From the NCBI GenBank assembly GCA_963920765.1, contig OY987243.1, positions 36,641,060 through 36,705,059 on the forward strand: a stretch of 64,000 nt of DNA, given 5' to 3'. The notes beneath the pieces were generated by a model. The model saw only the letters and a list, made by a program, of their open reading frames with translations, was not told the origin of the DNA and did not search any database. The stretch is from Ulota crispa (lineage: Eukaryota > Streptophyta > Bryopsida > Orthotrichales > Orthotrichaceae). Position 1 is the first letter of the stretch; every line of letters begins with the position of its first letter. Position numbers and translations under genes: made by a program. Positions 24,455 to 35,797 of this stretch are shown piece after piece.

Positions 24455-24620
24455 AATAAAAATTCGAATCTGGCCGGCAAGCGTTGTAACTGCAAGGCAG
24501 CGTAGCATAGCAGCCGAGGGTGTTGGCCTCAAGCGCCTGGGCCGAGGGTCAAACCCCTGACCTCTAGCCTCCAACTCCACCGCATTACCTTGAGGCCCAC
24601 TACCACTAGACCATGCTCAC
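24455..24620 (-). mobile_element. tRNA-derived SINE candidate
   Basis: On the minus strand GCATGGTCTAGTGGTAG has an RNA polymerase III A-box (TGGTCTAGTGG), and GGGGTTTGACCC about 46 nt further has a B-box (GGTTTGACCC). The segment then continues through a GC-rich body and ends in a T-rich tail (TTTTTATTTTATTTTTT). It is strikingly GC-rich against its surroundings. No target duplication was found, and a mature tRNA fold is not obvious, so a SINE is more likely than a tRNA gene. Confidence 0.5.
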
Positions 24621-26506
24621 ACATGTGTGCACACAAGGAATCAAAAAACCTATTTGTACATCACATATTAATTACTTTGCAAAGCCAATGGACTTTGAAG
24701 CCTATTTCGGCCTAGTAGAAGACTCTTTTTCAAAAATTCAAAACTACAAAAAGTTGGTTAATGTAGTCTACTTTCACCTCCGACAATTTTTTTCAGATTT
24801 GGGGTCTTTAATCAAAATTTATGAGCAAAAATTAAAGAAGGTGTTCAAAAAATTTAAAAGTTTATTTAGTTCCACCCCTTTGATTTTTTTTTTATAACTT
24901 TTGATTGAAATACATGAATCTCATAATAATTTTTGCAAGTGACGATTGGCTTCATTTCTAAAAAAATAGTTTTATTTTTTTGAAAACAAAACTCTTATTA
25001 GGTTAAAGTCGCCTTTGTAGTTTGCTAGCTTCAAAAAACATCAAATTTTGAATAGTTATGGAATTAAAAAGTTGCAATCATACAATCAAAATTTTGAAGT
25101 ATCCAAAAGATTAAAAAAGATTCTATAATATTTTGAAGCCTCTTGAATCTTTTTTTAAAAATTCCAAAAATATTCCATAAGAGTTTAATGTTTTTGTTGA
25201 TCTGATTCATAAAAGAAGGGGAAACATTAAAAATGCTCTTTGGTTGTTTCAGAATATGAAATTTACCTCTCCATGATTTAAAATATCAAAAATACTCTTG
25301 TTTTTTTTGTCAAACTATCAACTCTACCCCTTTTATTTTGAGATAACACCAAAAATGCTCTTTTATTTTGAAATAGCAAATATACTCTTGTGTTATTTGA
25401 AATATAAAAATTTCCCTTTGGTTTTATGTTGGAACATCAATTAATATATACCCTCAGTTATTTTTGAGGCTATTGCAAGTTCCCATAATTCACTTTTTTT
25501 ATTATAAGTTTTTGTAACTACTAGAACAACAATGGAAATTACTAAAAATAGAGGCAAGTTAATTGCAAACTCAATCTTGTAGTCAAGTTGTTCAAATTCT
25601 TTGTAGGATTTTTGCATATAGATTTATTATTGCAAAAACTATTGCATCAACTGCATAGTGATTTTTATTGTTAATCTAATATTTAAAATAGAATTGCAGT
25701 AAAATGACACAAAAGAACTAGAGGTATTTATGGTATTTTCAAAATATAAGAATAAAGATTAATTGATATTTCTACACAAAACCAAAGATAGATTTTTTTT
25801 CAAATTGCACAACGATTTATTTGATCATTTAAAATAGTTGAGGAGCATTTTTAATATTTTCCTAGTAGATTAGAGGCATTGTTGATATTTTTGCAAAAAG
25901 CCAAGGTTATTTTTGATACTTTTAATCTTTGAGGGACATATATGATTTTATGAAAGAATTGAAGGGCATCTTTTATATTTTTTCATAAAGAAATTTTGGT
26001 ATTTAAAACAACAAATGTTGTACTTTTTATATGAAACTTTGTTGAATTAATGAAGTTGTGTCCAAAAGTGTCCAAATCAACACAAAACTGTTGATTTTCT
26101 GTTGATTTTCTATTGTTTTGTCCTGTCCAAAAGTGTCTAGATTAACAAAAACCTGTTGAGTTTTTGTTGTTTTGGTTGTGTTTTTAGTAGACTTTAAAGG
26201 CTACTAATGTTAAACCATACCAAATTGTGGAAAATGAAGAAAAAAGCCACACTAATAATTCTAAAAGATTCTAATTTTCTTGAAAACTTCTTTTATTTTT
26301 CAAAAATTCAAAACATTTTCATGTAGTCCAAAAAGATTCTAGAAAGATTTCAAAAACAACCCAAACTATTCTAATAGTTTTTTATGAAAAAATATATAAA
26401 AGTATTTTAATGAATTACAAAAAGATTCTAAAACAACTCTAATTGAGTCTAAGAGATTCTAATTTTATAAAGATTTTGAAGCTTTTAAACAAATTTCATA
26501 ATTAAA
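24621..26506. repeat. AT-rich DNA with a long weak inverted repeat
   Basis: About 25205-25340 ('aaaaatgctctttgg', 'tatcaaaaatactc') returns inverted at about 25870-25995 ('aagggcatcttttat', 'tatttttgatac'), suggesting a decayed terminal-inverted-repeat element of about 0.8 kb. 'CTGTTGATTTTCTG' motifs recur near 26.1 kb. The 94-codon frame at 24.61-24.90 kb has no recognised domain. Confidence 0.4.
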
Positions 26507-26850
26507 GATTTCAAAAAGATTATCAAAGATTCCAAAGAAAATTCTCAAAGATTCTCAAAGGTTCTTAAAGATTCTTAAAAATTCTGAAAATATTCTTAAA
26601 GATTCTTGAAGATGTTCAAAGATTCTCAAAGATTCTCAAATATTCCAAAGAGATTCTCAAAGATTCTCATAGATTCCAAAAAAGATTCCAAAAAGATCCT
26701 CAAAGATTCTCAAAGATTCTCAAAAATTCTCAAAGATTCTCAAAGATTCTCAAAGATTCTCAAAAATTCTCAAAGATTCTTAAATATTCAAAAAAGATTC
26801 TCAAAGATTCCAAAGAGATTCTCAAAGATTCTCAAAAGATTCCAAAATTT
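26507..26850. repeat. 10-bp minisatellite (AAAGATTCTC)n
   Basis: About 30 head-to-tail units of AAAGATTCTC, with variants AAAGATTCCA and one- or two-base spacers. An open frame of 83 codons across it is a by-product of the repeat. The 10-bp spacing of A-runs equals one helical turn, so the tract should be intrinsically curved. Confidence 0.85.
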
Positions 26851-27029
26851 CTGTTGATTTAGATAATGGTATCCAAATCAACAAAACGTATTTAGTTTTT
26901 TACAAATTTCTGTTAAATTAGTCAATTAGCGTGGGCAAGTGCCCAAAACCACAAGAAACTGTTGATTTTCTGTTGTTTTGGAGAGAGTTTTCTACATCAA
27001 TGCCTAACTTTTTTCATGATTAATTACAA

Positions 27030-27592
27030 AGATCATTATTTTTTTAAAGTTCTTGTTGAAGTCTAGTTTTAGTATCAAAAGTCTAATTTTGAAATGACTA
27101 ATTATGATTTTTCTATTTAAGATTTTGTGCAAGGGTGTCTATTGCAAATTCTTCACTTTCTAGTGTTAAGAGCTCTTGGAAATGAGCCTAAAGTACACTA
27201 GAACTTGGAGAAACAATCACATTAGAAATTAAAAAAGTTATAGAGTAAATTTGAAGAAGCCATAAATTGGTTACGGTTACACATGTTGTACTCTACATAC
27301 TCATGTTTTTTTGGTATCCTCAATTTTAAGTTTGAGATGTGAAAAGAGGATTGAAAGACTTCAAGTCACTTTCATAGTTTTAACACCCTCTTGATCAAAT
27401 GTTATAATCTTTCAATCCACAAGAGATATTGTTAAGTTTTCTTTTGCTATGTGATCTCTAACATATCTAGTTTGAATTTGTACGGTTACAAAAAAATTTA
27501 AATTGATGCAACTTATCAAAATGTTGACATTTTGTTCATCCAATAACAGATTCTAAGATACTCGGGAAAGAGCATGGGCCTTGAGGGGTTAA
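27030..27592. mobile_element. TTAA element D4 (left end lost)
   Basis: Diverged reverse copy of D2, running parallel to D3 ('caagggtgtctattgcaa', 'gtacggttac'). The right end is GGGCCTTGAGGGG plus TTAA at 27589-27592. The left border cannot be placed. Confidence 0.65.
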
Positions 27593-28454
27593 ATTTCTTT
27601 TATAATGATTTCAATGTTGAGATGAACATGTCCAAATTTTGTAAAAAATATGTTTTTTTATGAAATCAATTTTTTTAATTTGATTCATATACTAGGACTA
27701 AATTTGTACCTTTGAGCATGTCAATATGTTTACTTAGCCAAAATCTTGTTAAAAGAAAGAGATATCAATTTACAAAGTTTGGTCATATTACACTTCACAT
27801 TGAGTTCTTCATCAATCATATTTTGTTATTTAGTGGGATTTTTTGTAACACAAATGATGTGCATTTGGATGTTTCCTACATGTCCATGCAATCAAATCTC
27901 AAAAATTCATCACTTGCGTTTTTTAATCAATTATCATACAAAATCATAAATCTACGGTAAATGATTCACCAAAAACCCAATTCTGATTTTATGGAATTGA
28001 AATTTGGTATGCTTACTCAAGACTATACAATAATTTAATATCAATGATGCTAAACAAATAAAATGCCAATTTTGTTGTGAACTATGCAAGTTGGTTGAAT
28101 GATGTAAAAGCAAAAATTCATACTTCTTTTTGGAGATTGTGTAAGCCCTCTTATGGCATTCAAAAAGTTTGCAAAATAAAGAATATAATTGGCATATCAT
28201 TCTAATGTTGTTGGTATTTGATTCTTATGCAATCCTAAACATAAATATCAAATTTTTGTTACTAAAATATAATATCCTAATTTTAGCAATTTATTTAAAA
28301 CAAAAAACTCATGGTTTACATTATAAATGATTAAAAAATGTTGGTAATACATTTTTATGATTTGATTGCATGAATAGGTAGGGAACATCCATATACACAT
28401 CTATCCTTCAAACAAACATCTTTAAAAAAAATCAGAAGTTCTTCTATATATATT
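27593..28454. repeat. mariner-family J blocks (two, inverted)
   Basis: Contains 'catgcaatcaaatctcaaaa' followed by 'accaaaaacccaatt' (about 27.88-28.05 kb), and the inverted counterpart at about 28.20-28.42 kb. This is the arm structure of the foldbacks at 51.5-53.8 kb. Frames of 60-80 codons here are not supported as genes. Confidence 0.5.
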
Positions 28455-28705
28455 TTGACACCTAAAAGATGTTGCGTGCCTACCAAAAGTGTTGGCTATA
28501 TTCATATGAGAACCATTTAGTACTTGAAGAAATGGTTTCATGACAAATGCCAAAAATTTCCCAAAAAATCCTAGTTGACTAGTAGTATGTTTGTGACTTG
28601 GCTTAAAATTTACAACTCCAATTGGATTCATGTGCTACTCATATACCCTATCCGTATACAATACATGAGAATGTGTACAATACAGCAACATCCTTTAGGG
28701 GTTAA
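28455..28705. mobile_element. short TTAA element H1
   Basis: Left end TTGACACCTAAAAGATGTTG; right end CAACATCCTTTAGGGGTTAA; 251 bp. Reverse copy of H2 at 51.15-51.39 kb ('accaaaagtgttggctata', 'ccatttagtacttgaag'). Non-coding. Both copies lie next to J blocks. Confidence 0.75.
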
Positions 28706-29954
28706 TGTTGAGGTGATAACGACCAAATTTGGTAAAATAATTGCCTTTTTTTACAATTGGTTTTTGGCAAAGTAAACATATCATCATGTTCAAAGGTATA
28801 AATTTTAATCATAATGCATAGGTCAAATAGTAAAATCTATTTACCATAAAGAAATACATATTTTACAAAATTTGGCCATATCACAAGTCATACTAAATCC
28901 TTTGAAGATCAAATTTTTGTTACTTAAGGGGGTTCTTTTATCAAGGAAATTGTGCATATGAATGTTTCCTACAAATTCATGCAATTGAAATTTCAAAAAA
29001 TTCATAACCAATACTTTTTAATCAATTTTCTTGTAAAACAATGATTTTAACACAAAATGATTTACCAAAAATTGAATTTTGATTTATTGGGGTTGAAATT
29101 TGATGACTTTTATTGGGATTGGGGATAAGAATTAAACATGAAAATCACAAAAAATAATGAAATGTCATTTGATGCCAATTTTATTCTATAACATGTTGAG
29201 TGGTAAAAGGGAGTGACAACTTTGTTGGAGGGCATTGTATTGCTGCTCCTACAAAGATCAAGGACTCTAAGCTATTTTGGAATGACATTTGGAAGAGGTG
29301 AGAGACGATCAAGTTCAATTCAAATTTTTATGTTATTTTTGTAGCTTTTAGGGGGGGAATGTTGGTAGATGAAGTAAAGAGTGTTTTTATAAATTTTAGA
29401 CTTCTATTTTTTGGGTATTGAGAGCTTGTGAGGTCTTTTTTTTCTAATTTTGAGAAGCATTTACAAGGGAGAATTTGATGAATCACCGTTACCCCTCTCT
29501 TGGATCACTTGAGATCCATCACCTTCTTCACCATCAAACATTAATGTCAACATTGCATTTAGAAAAATCCATAATGTCACCTACACTTATAATCCTAATT
29601 CACTCAAGCTTAGTTCCAAGAGGAGAAAAGAAGAGTCTTTGAGTTCAAATTTTGAGAAGTTGTTAAGAGGATGCTTTTATAATTTGCTAAGTTACCATGG
29701 AGGTGAAAAACTAGAGTAAACAAACAGTGAGGGCTACAAAGCTTACAATCTGTAAGCCCTAGGCCGTGAGGGCTAGAGGGAGCAAACCCGCATTCTTGTG
29801 CCCTCATATGCGACATTGCACGGGCTTCATAAGCCTCATGAGCACAAGCCTTCTGTTGTAGCATATATGACAGTTCATTTCAGAAAAGCTTTTGCCTCCG
29901 ACTAACTTTACCACTCACTCTTTGGCTCTGGCCATACACATAAGTTACATCATG
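28706..29954. other. J block remnant and unassigned DNA
   Basis: About 28.73-29.15 kb is another diverged J block. The rest, to 29.95 kb, includes an inverted 'gggctacaaagcttacaatctg' motif near 29.73 kb. No gene is supported. Confidence 0.4.
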
Positions 29955-31858
29955 TTAAATCTTAAAGGTCCAAAGGGTGTTTTTACCAGAAATGGCCAAA
30001 ATTTGTGTTTTTTCAATATGTCAATGTGAATTTTAATTTGAAACCTATTTTAGAAAGTTTCAATTGTACAAAATTGTAGTAAAATATTTTAGTATTGAGT
30101 GCAAAAAGATTGGGCCCATTTGGCCACACGGATTGAAAGATTATAGCATTTGAAATTCATTAAAAAGTATTTTTTGTCCCTATCCAAATGGGTCAGCAAA
30201 CTTTGGACCTCTTTGGAGTCAAATTTTTGGTTGGCATGAAATAAAGTTTCTTTCCCATTGATATTTAAATCTTGTTAGGTACACTCAAGAAAAGTTTCAA
30301 GAGCAAATTATGAATCTAGCTTACTTTGATTTGCCCTGCAGTATTAGAAGGTTGAGTAAATTGGCAATACGTTAGTCATTCTTTCATGATTTCTTGTGCA
30401 TTGAGGACATCTTTCACTTGAAATTTAAATGGTAAAGAGTTAGAGACAAACAAATGGAACGTTTGTAAAAAGAATCAAGAGCTTTGGATTTATAGATTGA
30501 AAGACAATAGGCCCTAAAGTTAAAGGAAAACAATTTTTCCTTAAATTGCCCAAACATAGTTAACCCCTAAAGGACCAAGGGTGTTTTTTGAGAAAAAATC
30601 TGAGAAACTGCCAACTTTTAGTATATTGCCCAAAATTGAAAAAAAAACTTTTTTCTCAATTCCAACCATACAAAAGTTAGTGAAACAGATAAATAAATAT
30701 GTGCAAAAAATTTCAGCCCATTTGACCACAAGGATCGTAAGATTATAACGTTTGAAGTGAGAAAAATAGCTTTTTTTCATTGCTGCAAAACAAGGTCAAC
30801 AGACTTTGAGCCTTCCTAGAGTAAATTTTTTGCTCTACACAAATTTGAGCTTTTTGACCATTCACAATTATATGATGTTAGGTTCACTCATGAAAATTTT
30901 CAGATGCAAATATAGAATCTAGCTTATTGTAAATTACCATGCAATGCAAGGAGGTTTAGTGAATTGGCAATATACTAGTCATTCTTTCATGATTTCTTCT
31001 ACAATAAGGAAGTCTTTCATTTGAAATCTAAATGGTGAATAGTTGGAGACAAACATTTGGAATTAGTGAAAAAAAGTTTCAAGAGTTTTGGATTTATAGA
31101 TTGAAAGATAATAGGGCCTGAGGTTAGAGGAATTTTTTTTCTTGAAACTGCCCAAACACAGTTAACAAAGTTTGACTCCCTTCAAAACATGATGTGAGAG
31201 CTCATTTTTTTTTTGACAATTGTACACCATGTCTTTTTTGTTACATACTTGCCAAATTTCAGAAGTTGATGAGAGTTTTAGCATAAGATTCTCCAAAGAT
31301 GCCCAAGCTTCCTGAGCTGCCTAAATTCTTTTAAGCAGCACAACTTTTGAACCGGCCATCCATTTGGGGAAAAAATTACATTTCCACTTGAGGGATACAT
31401 ATTTGCACCTTGTGTAACAATTTTGAGAACATCCAACAAAAATTGACTCTATATGACCCTACCCGAGTTCTCAAGTGGCTGTTCAATAGCCACTTGGTCC
31501 TTTAGGGGTTAACAAAGTTTGACTCCCTTTAGAATGTGATGTGAGAGCTCAATTTTTTTTTCACACAATTGTACATCATGTCATTTGAGTTACATACTTG
31601 CCAAATTTCAAAAGTTTACAAGAGTTTTAACGTGAGATTCTCCAAAAATACCCAAACTACCTGAGCTGCCCAAAAAAATTTGGGCATCATAACTTTTGAA
31701 CTAGGCATCCAATTGGGAAAAATATTATATTTTCATGTAGGGGATACATCTTTACACCTTGTATAACAAATTTGAAATCATCTAGTAAAAATTGACATAT
31801 GACCCTACTCAAGTTCTCAAGTGGCCGTTGAACGGACACTTGGGCCTATAGGGGTTAA
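29955..31858. mobile_element. TTAA element K1, split by a copy of itself
   Basis: The left end TTAAATCTTAAAGGTCC is decayed. The right end GGGCCTATAGGGG is followed by TTAA at 31855-31858. K1 consists of 29955-30563 plus 31509-31858. Between them lies K2, inserted at the internal TTAA. Subtracting K2 leaves about 955 bp, matching K2's 953 bp. Non-coding. Confidence 0.85.
30560..31512. mobile_element. TTAA element K2 nested in K1
   Basis: TTAACCCCTAAAGGACCAAG at the left; CTTGGTCCTTTAGGGGTTAA at the right, a 16-bp perfect inverted end with perfect TTAA on both sides; 953 bp. Its own internal site 'acagTTAAcaaag' at 31158-31170 is the unoccupied version of the site in K1 into which it inserted. 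Confidence 0.9.
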
Positions 31859-32636
31859 TCAATTACTGCTCAAAAATTTGAATACTTACTATCCTGGTGG
31901 ACAGTTATTGCACCATAAAGACAGGGTGACAACATAAACATTTCAAAAAATATATATAAAGATCCATAGAAATTTCCGGTTTCCTAAATGTTTTTTTTTG
32001 TATGGAAAGAGCAACTCTTATGTTTTTTTTTGTGAATACTTGATTAATTTTGCCAAGTTTTGTTTTTTTTTGAAAATTTAAATATGAGGCAAGAATGTGC
32101 CTTCCCAGCCCTTTTTTGATTTAACTTATATGATGTTCCAGGTGATTTACAAGAATCATTTTGGTTTACAAAATCGAGCGCAAAGTTGCAAACTCCACCA
32201 TTTCCCAGTTCCCACCGGTCTTTGTTTCAAATGCGGTCTAGAAAATCCTAAACATTGGAACTATTAACTTATGTCGTGAGGACAAAAATACGTGTACGGA
32301 TGACAGAAACATGTGCACTGGTGACAAATACAAACAAGTTTCATCCGAATTCTTTTTGTGAAGAGTTCTTTGAGTGCACGAGTTTTTGGGTGATGGAAAG
32401 CCCCTCATAAAAATTTGACAAGCTTTTTCACATTAGAGTATGTTAAATATATGAATGGTAAAAGAAGCTTTTCTAGTATATTGACAACTTTTATCTGCTT
32501 ACTCTAAATTGAAATTTAAAGTTTTATCATGAAAATGGTGTTTCTTGAATTTAAGCCCAACTTATGAAATGAAGCTTGTTAGATTTAGATTCCACACCAG
32601 TTCAAAAAATTAAAGATGATTTTCAAATTTTGAGTA
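31859..32636. other. unassigned AT-rich DNA
   Basis: No gene and no bounded element. A few T runs. Nothing repeated elsewhere in the window was noticed. Confidence 0.35.
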
Positions 32637-33581
32637 TTAACCCCTAAAGGACCAAGCTGCTTTTTAACCAAAAACTCTCCAAAATTGTCATTTTTAGAAC
32701 ATCAATCAAATTTGAAGACAAAAACATTTTTATGCATACGTAAATGTAGTATCTTGTAGTAGAATAGTTTTAGAAAATGTGGAAAAAATTCAAAATTTTC
32801 CACTATGCGTAATGGAAAATACAAGTGTACAATGGTTTGAATATTCAAAAACATTTTTTTGGATCCTATGATAACTAGGCAGCTACCCTTCAAAAAGTGA
32901 AATTACTAAGGAAAAAATGTTGTATTGGTGGTGCTTCTCTAGAATTTGTTATTCCACTTAAACATGATACATGTCAAAAAAGTTATAAATCATTTGGAAT
33001 TATAAAACACATGGAAAAAAAATAGTAAGTAAAAAGAAGTTGAGAATGATTCAAACAATTAAATTGTTAAGAACTTAATTATGGAAACAAAAAATTCCAA
33101 TCCCAATGATTGTAATGTGGTCATAAACAATTGAAATCTTTAGGTTTTTTATATTTTTCCAAAATAATGAAAATTAGGTAAAATAAATGACTTCAAACTA
33201 TATTATGGAGGTAGAGAATCCATATTTGCCCGCAAACAAAATCTCCTCATAACTCTCATTGCGCATTGATAAAAATGGAATGATTCAAAGCTTCCCATGT
33301 ACATATACATCTAAAGAACCAATTTCAAAAAACAAAATTCAAAAAATGTAATATTTTATAAAGTTTGTGAGCTGCCTAGATTAACAACCAATTCAAAGAA
33401 AACTACATATCATGCAATAACTTTTAAACCATGAAGTCAAAAGTTATGAAAGTTGTTGAGCCTTAAAGCTACTCATTGGACACATCATGTGTGAAAATTT
33501 CAAAGAAAAAAAATCATTGGTAGCAAGCTGCCCAAAATTGCTATGTTGCCAAAAAAGGGTGTTCAGGACTTTAGGGGTTAA
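32637..33581. mobile_element. TTAA element F3
   Basis: TTAA 32637-32640, then CCCCTAAAGGACCAAGC; right end GGACTTTAGGGG and TTAA 33578-33581; 945 bp. The right half is nearly identical to F1's right half; the left third matches F4's right third inverted. With F2 (280 bp away, opposite orientation) it forms a potential long hairpin. Confidence 0.85.
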
Positions 33582-33861
33582 CAAAAATGGAAGGTAAAAT
33601 TCAAAAAATGTAAAACTTGTTTTGTATACAAGATACATTTTCTCCACCCTTTGAAATGGTTGTTTTTTTCTGGTTTTTTGACTAATGACTATGTGGCATT
33701 TTTTGAAAATGGATTGTAGCTTGCGAGCTCCATTCCTATTTTGGTTGGAGTTGAAGGTGGCCCCTATGCCTAGATTTTTGCAGCATCATGAGATTTATTT
33801 TGTAGGCAAAATGTACTTATTGGCATTTTTTTGAAAATATCCAAATAACCATTAGCATTAC

Positions 33862-34800
33862 TTAACCCCTGAAGCCCTCAGCACCCTTTTGTGGCAACAT
33901 AGCAATTTTGGGCATCTCACTACCAATGGAATTTTCATTTTTTTCTTTTAAATTTTCACACATGATGTGTCCAATGAGTAGCTTTAAGGCCCAACAACTT
34001 TCATAACTTTTGACTTCATGGTTTAAAAGTTATTGCATGATATGTAGTTTTCTTTGAATTGGTTGTCAATCTAGGCAGCTCACAAACTTTATTAAATATT
34101 ACATTTTTTGAATTTTGTTTTTTGAAATTGGTTCTTTAGATGTATATGTACCTTGGAAGCTTCAATCATTCCATTTTGATCAATGAGGTGAAAGTCATGA
34201 GGAGATTTTGTTTGCGGGCAGTTATGGATTCTCTACTCTAAAAAAAACTTTGAAATCCATTGATTTACTCAAATTTCAATATTTTAGAAAAAAACAAAAC
34301 AAAAAGGTGTAGATTGTTTATTACAACATTAGAACCATTGGGATTGGAACTTTTCATTTCCATATTTAAGTTCTTAACAATGTAGTGGTTTGAATCATTC
34401 TCTACTTTTTACTTACTATTTTGTTTCCATATGTTTTACAGTTCCAAATGATTTGAAAATTTTCAAGTGTGTACCCAACTTGCTTTGAAGAACAAATCCA
34501 AAAAGTTACAACCGTTTTGGAAATTTTTCATACATATATGACCTTGTGAAGTGCAACTGCTTGGATTTTTGCAGAGACCAAAAATGGCTTTTTGTGAATT
34601 CAAACTTGAATATCTAACAATCTACATGGTGAAAATTTCTGAATTTTTTTATCACATCTTTTGATACTAGTGTAGTACAAGATTTTACGGCTACATTTGT
34701 CAAAAACAACTTTTCTTCTTCTAAAATTTGGTACTTGTATGAGAATGGCAATTTTAGACTAGTTTTGGTGAAAATTTGAGCTTAGTGCTTTAGGGATTAA
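33862..34800. mobile_element. TTAA element F2 (inverted near-identical copy of F1)
   Basis: TTAA 33862-33865, then CCCCTGAAGCCCTCAGC; right end GTGCTTTAGGGATTAA at 34800; 939 bp. Its reverse complement follows F1 almost base for base through the interior ('ccaaattttagaagaagaaa', 'ttgtaactttttggatttg'). It differs mainly in the outer 30-40 bp. Confidence 0.85.
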
Positions 34801-35250
34801 TTATTGCACGGAATTGGAATAGACAATACCTCAGATAATTTTAAAATGGTGGCATTAATTTTCATTTTGATACGAATTTTGTGAAAGCCTAGGTTGCAAT
34901 GCAATTTTCATTATTACAATAGGGCATTTTTTGAATTTCCTCCCTTTTTTTGTTCTGTAGGTATGAAGCTAGTTTTATATATATTTAGAGGCAATTAGAC
35001 CTTAAATTGCCCAAAAAAAAACAGTGCCCTTTCACTAAAGTATCAGTACAGTTTTGAATTTTCACAGAAACATTTCTAAATTTTAATAAACGTGTAGCAG
35101 ACATGGAATTTTATGTTACAAAATAAAATAAATAAATAAATCTGAATACAACCACAAAAATGGATGCAGATTGAAAGACTTTGAAAGATTTTGAAGTTTG
35201 ACCAAATACTCATAAACTCATAGGCCATAGCCCCGTCCTTGAAGGGTTAA
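34801..35250. other. AT-rich DNA ending in a lone TTAA-element terminus
   Basis: CCCCGTCCTTGAAGGGTTAA at about 35231-35250 has the form of a right terminus of the TTAA swarm, but no matching left end was found. It marks the sharp edge between repeat-rich AT DNA and the GC-richer gene island. Confidence 0.4.
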
Positions 35251-35284
35251 ACAGAAGCGGCACGCACTAAAACGGAGCCGCCCG

Positions 35285-35797
35285 TCAGAAAATCCAGAGC
35301 CCAAGATTGCCCGTCAAAGAAAAACGTCCAAAATTAACACTGCCGGCGGTACGGTAGACATCTCTACCGTTTATGAGCCCCTTGACACCGTCCTGCATGG
35401 CCCCCGTTCCAGTGCCTGTGACCGTGCCTGGGACCGTGCCTGGGACCATGCCGCCGTAGCCGCTTCGTCTGCGTCCCGAGAGTGCCCGCGTCACTGGATT
35501 GCGACATCGTTTAAACAGCGGCACTGCGGCAGTGACGATGGCCATGAGCCCATGCATGCCATCGCTCGATTCCCAGGCTCCGGATGCTCTTTCGGCGACC
35601 TTCTCTGGGTAGGAATGGGCATGGTCCGAGCTGAGAACGACATCCTCCCGCCGCACTTGGACTTCAGATAATACTCGCCATGGCGTCCATGAGTCCACCA
35701 CATTGGAAGTTAAGCTTAGCGTGCGTCGAGAGTGCTGGGGCAACGGTGCAAACCCATTGTGGCCATCGGTCCATCGCCTCCTTGGCTGCCACAGCAC
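35285..35797 (-). CDS. unidentified 170-codon open frame
   Basis: A minus-strand frame of 170 codons in GC-rich, non-repetitive DNA upstream of the TPX2 gene. The translated product is basic, with a Gly/Thr-rich stretch (GTVPGTVTGTGTG) near residues 118-130. I recognise no domain, signal peptide or membrane span. A second minus-strand frame overlaps it (35491-35703), so neither is convincing. It could be a divergently transcribed exon, part of the TPX2 gene's promoter region, or chance in GC-rich DNA. Confidence 0.2.
   Translation of the reverse strand: MLWQPRRRWTDGHNGFAPLPQHSRRTLSLTSNVVDSWTPWRVLSEVQVRREDVVLSSDHAHSYPEKVAERASGAWESSDGMHGLMAIVTAAVPLFKRCRNPVTRALSGRRRSGYGGMVPGTVPGTVTGTGTGAMQDGVKGLINGRDVYRTAGSVNFGRFSLTGNLGLWIF

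Noticed and set aside
26606-26857. 83-codon frame rich in KDSQRF
   Set aside because: Direct product of the 10-bp minisatellite; no independent coding evidence.
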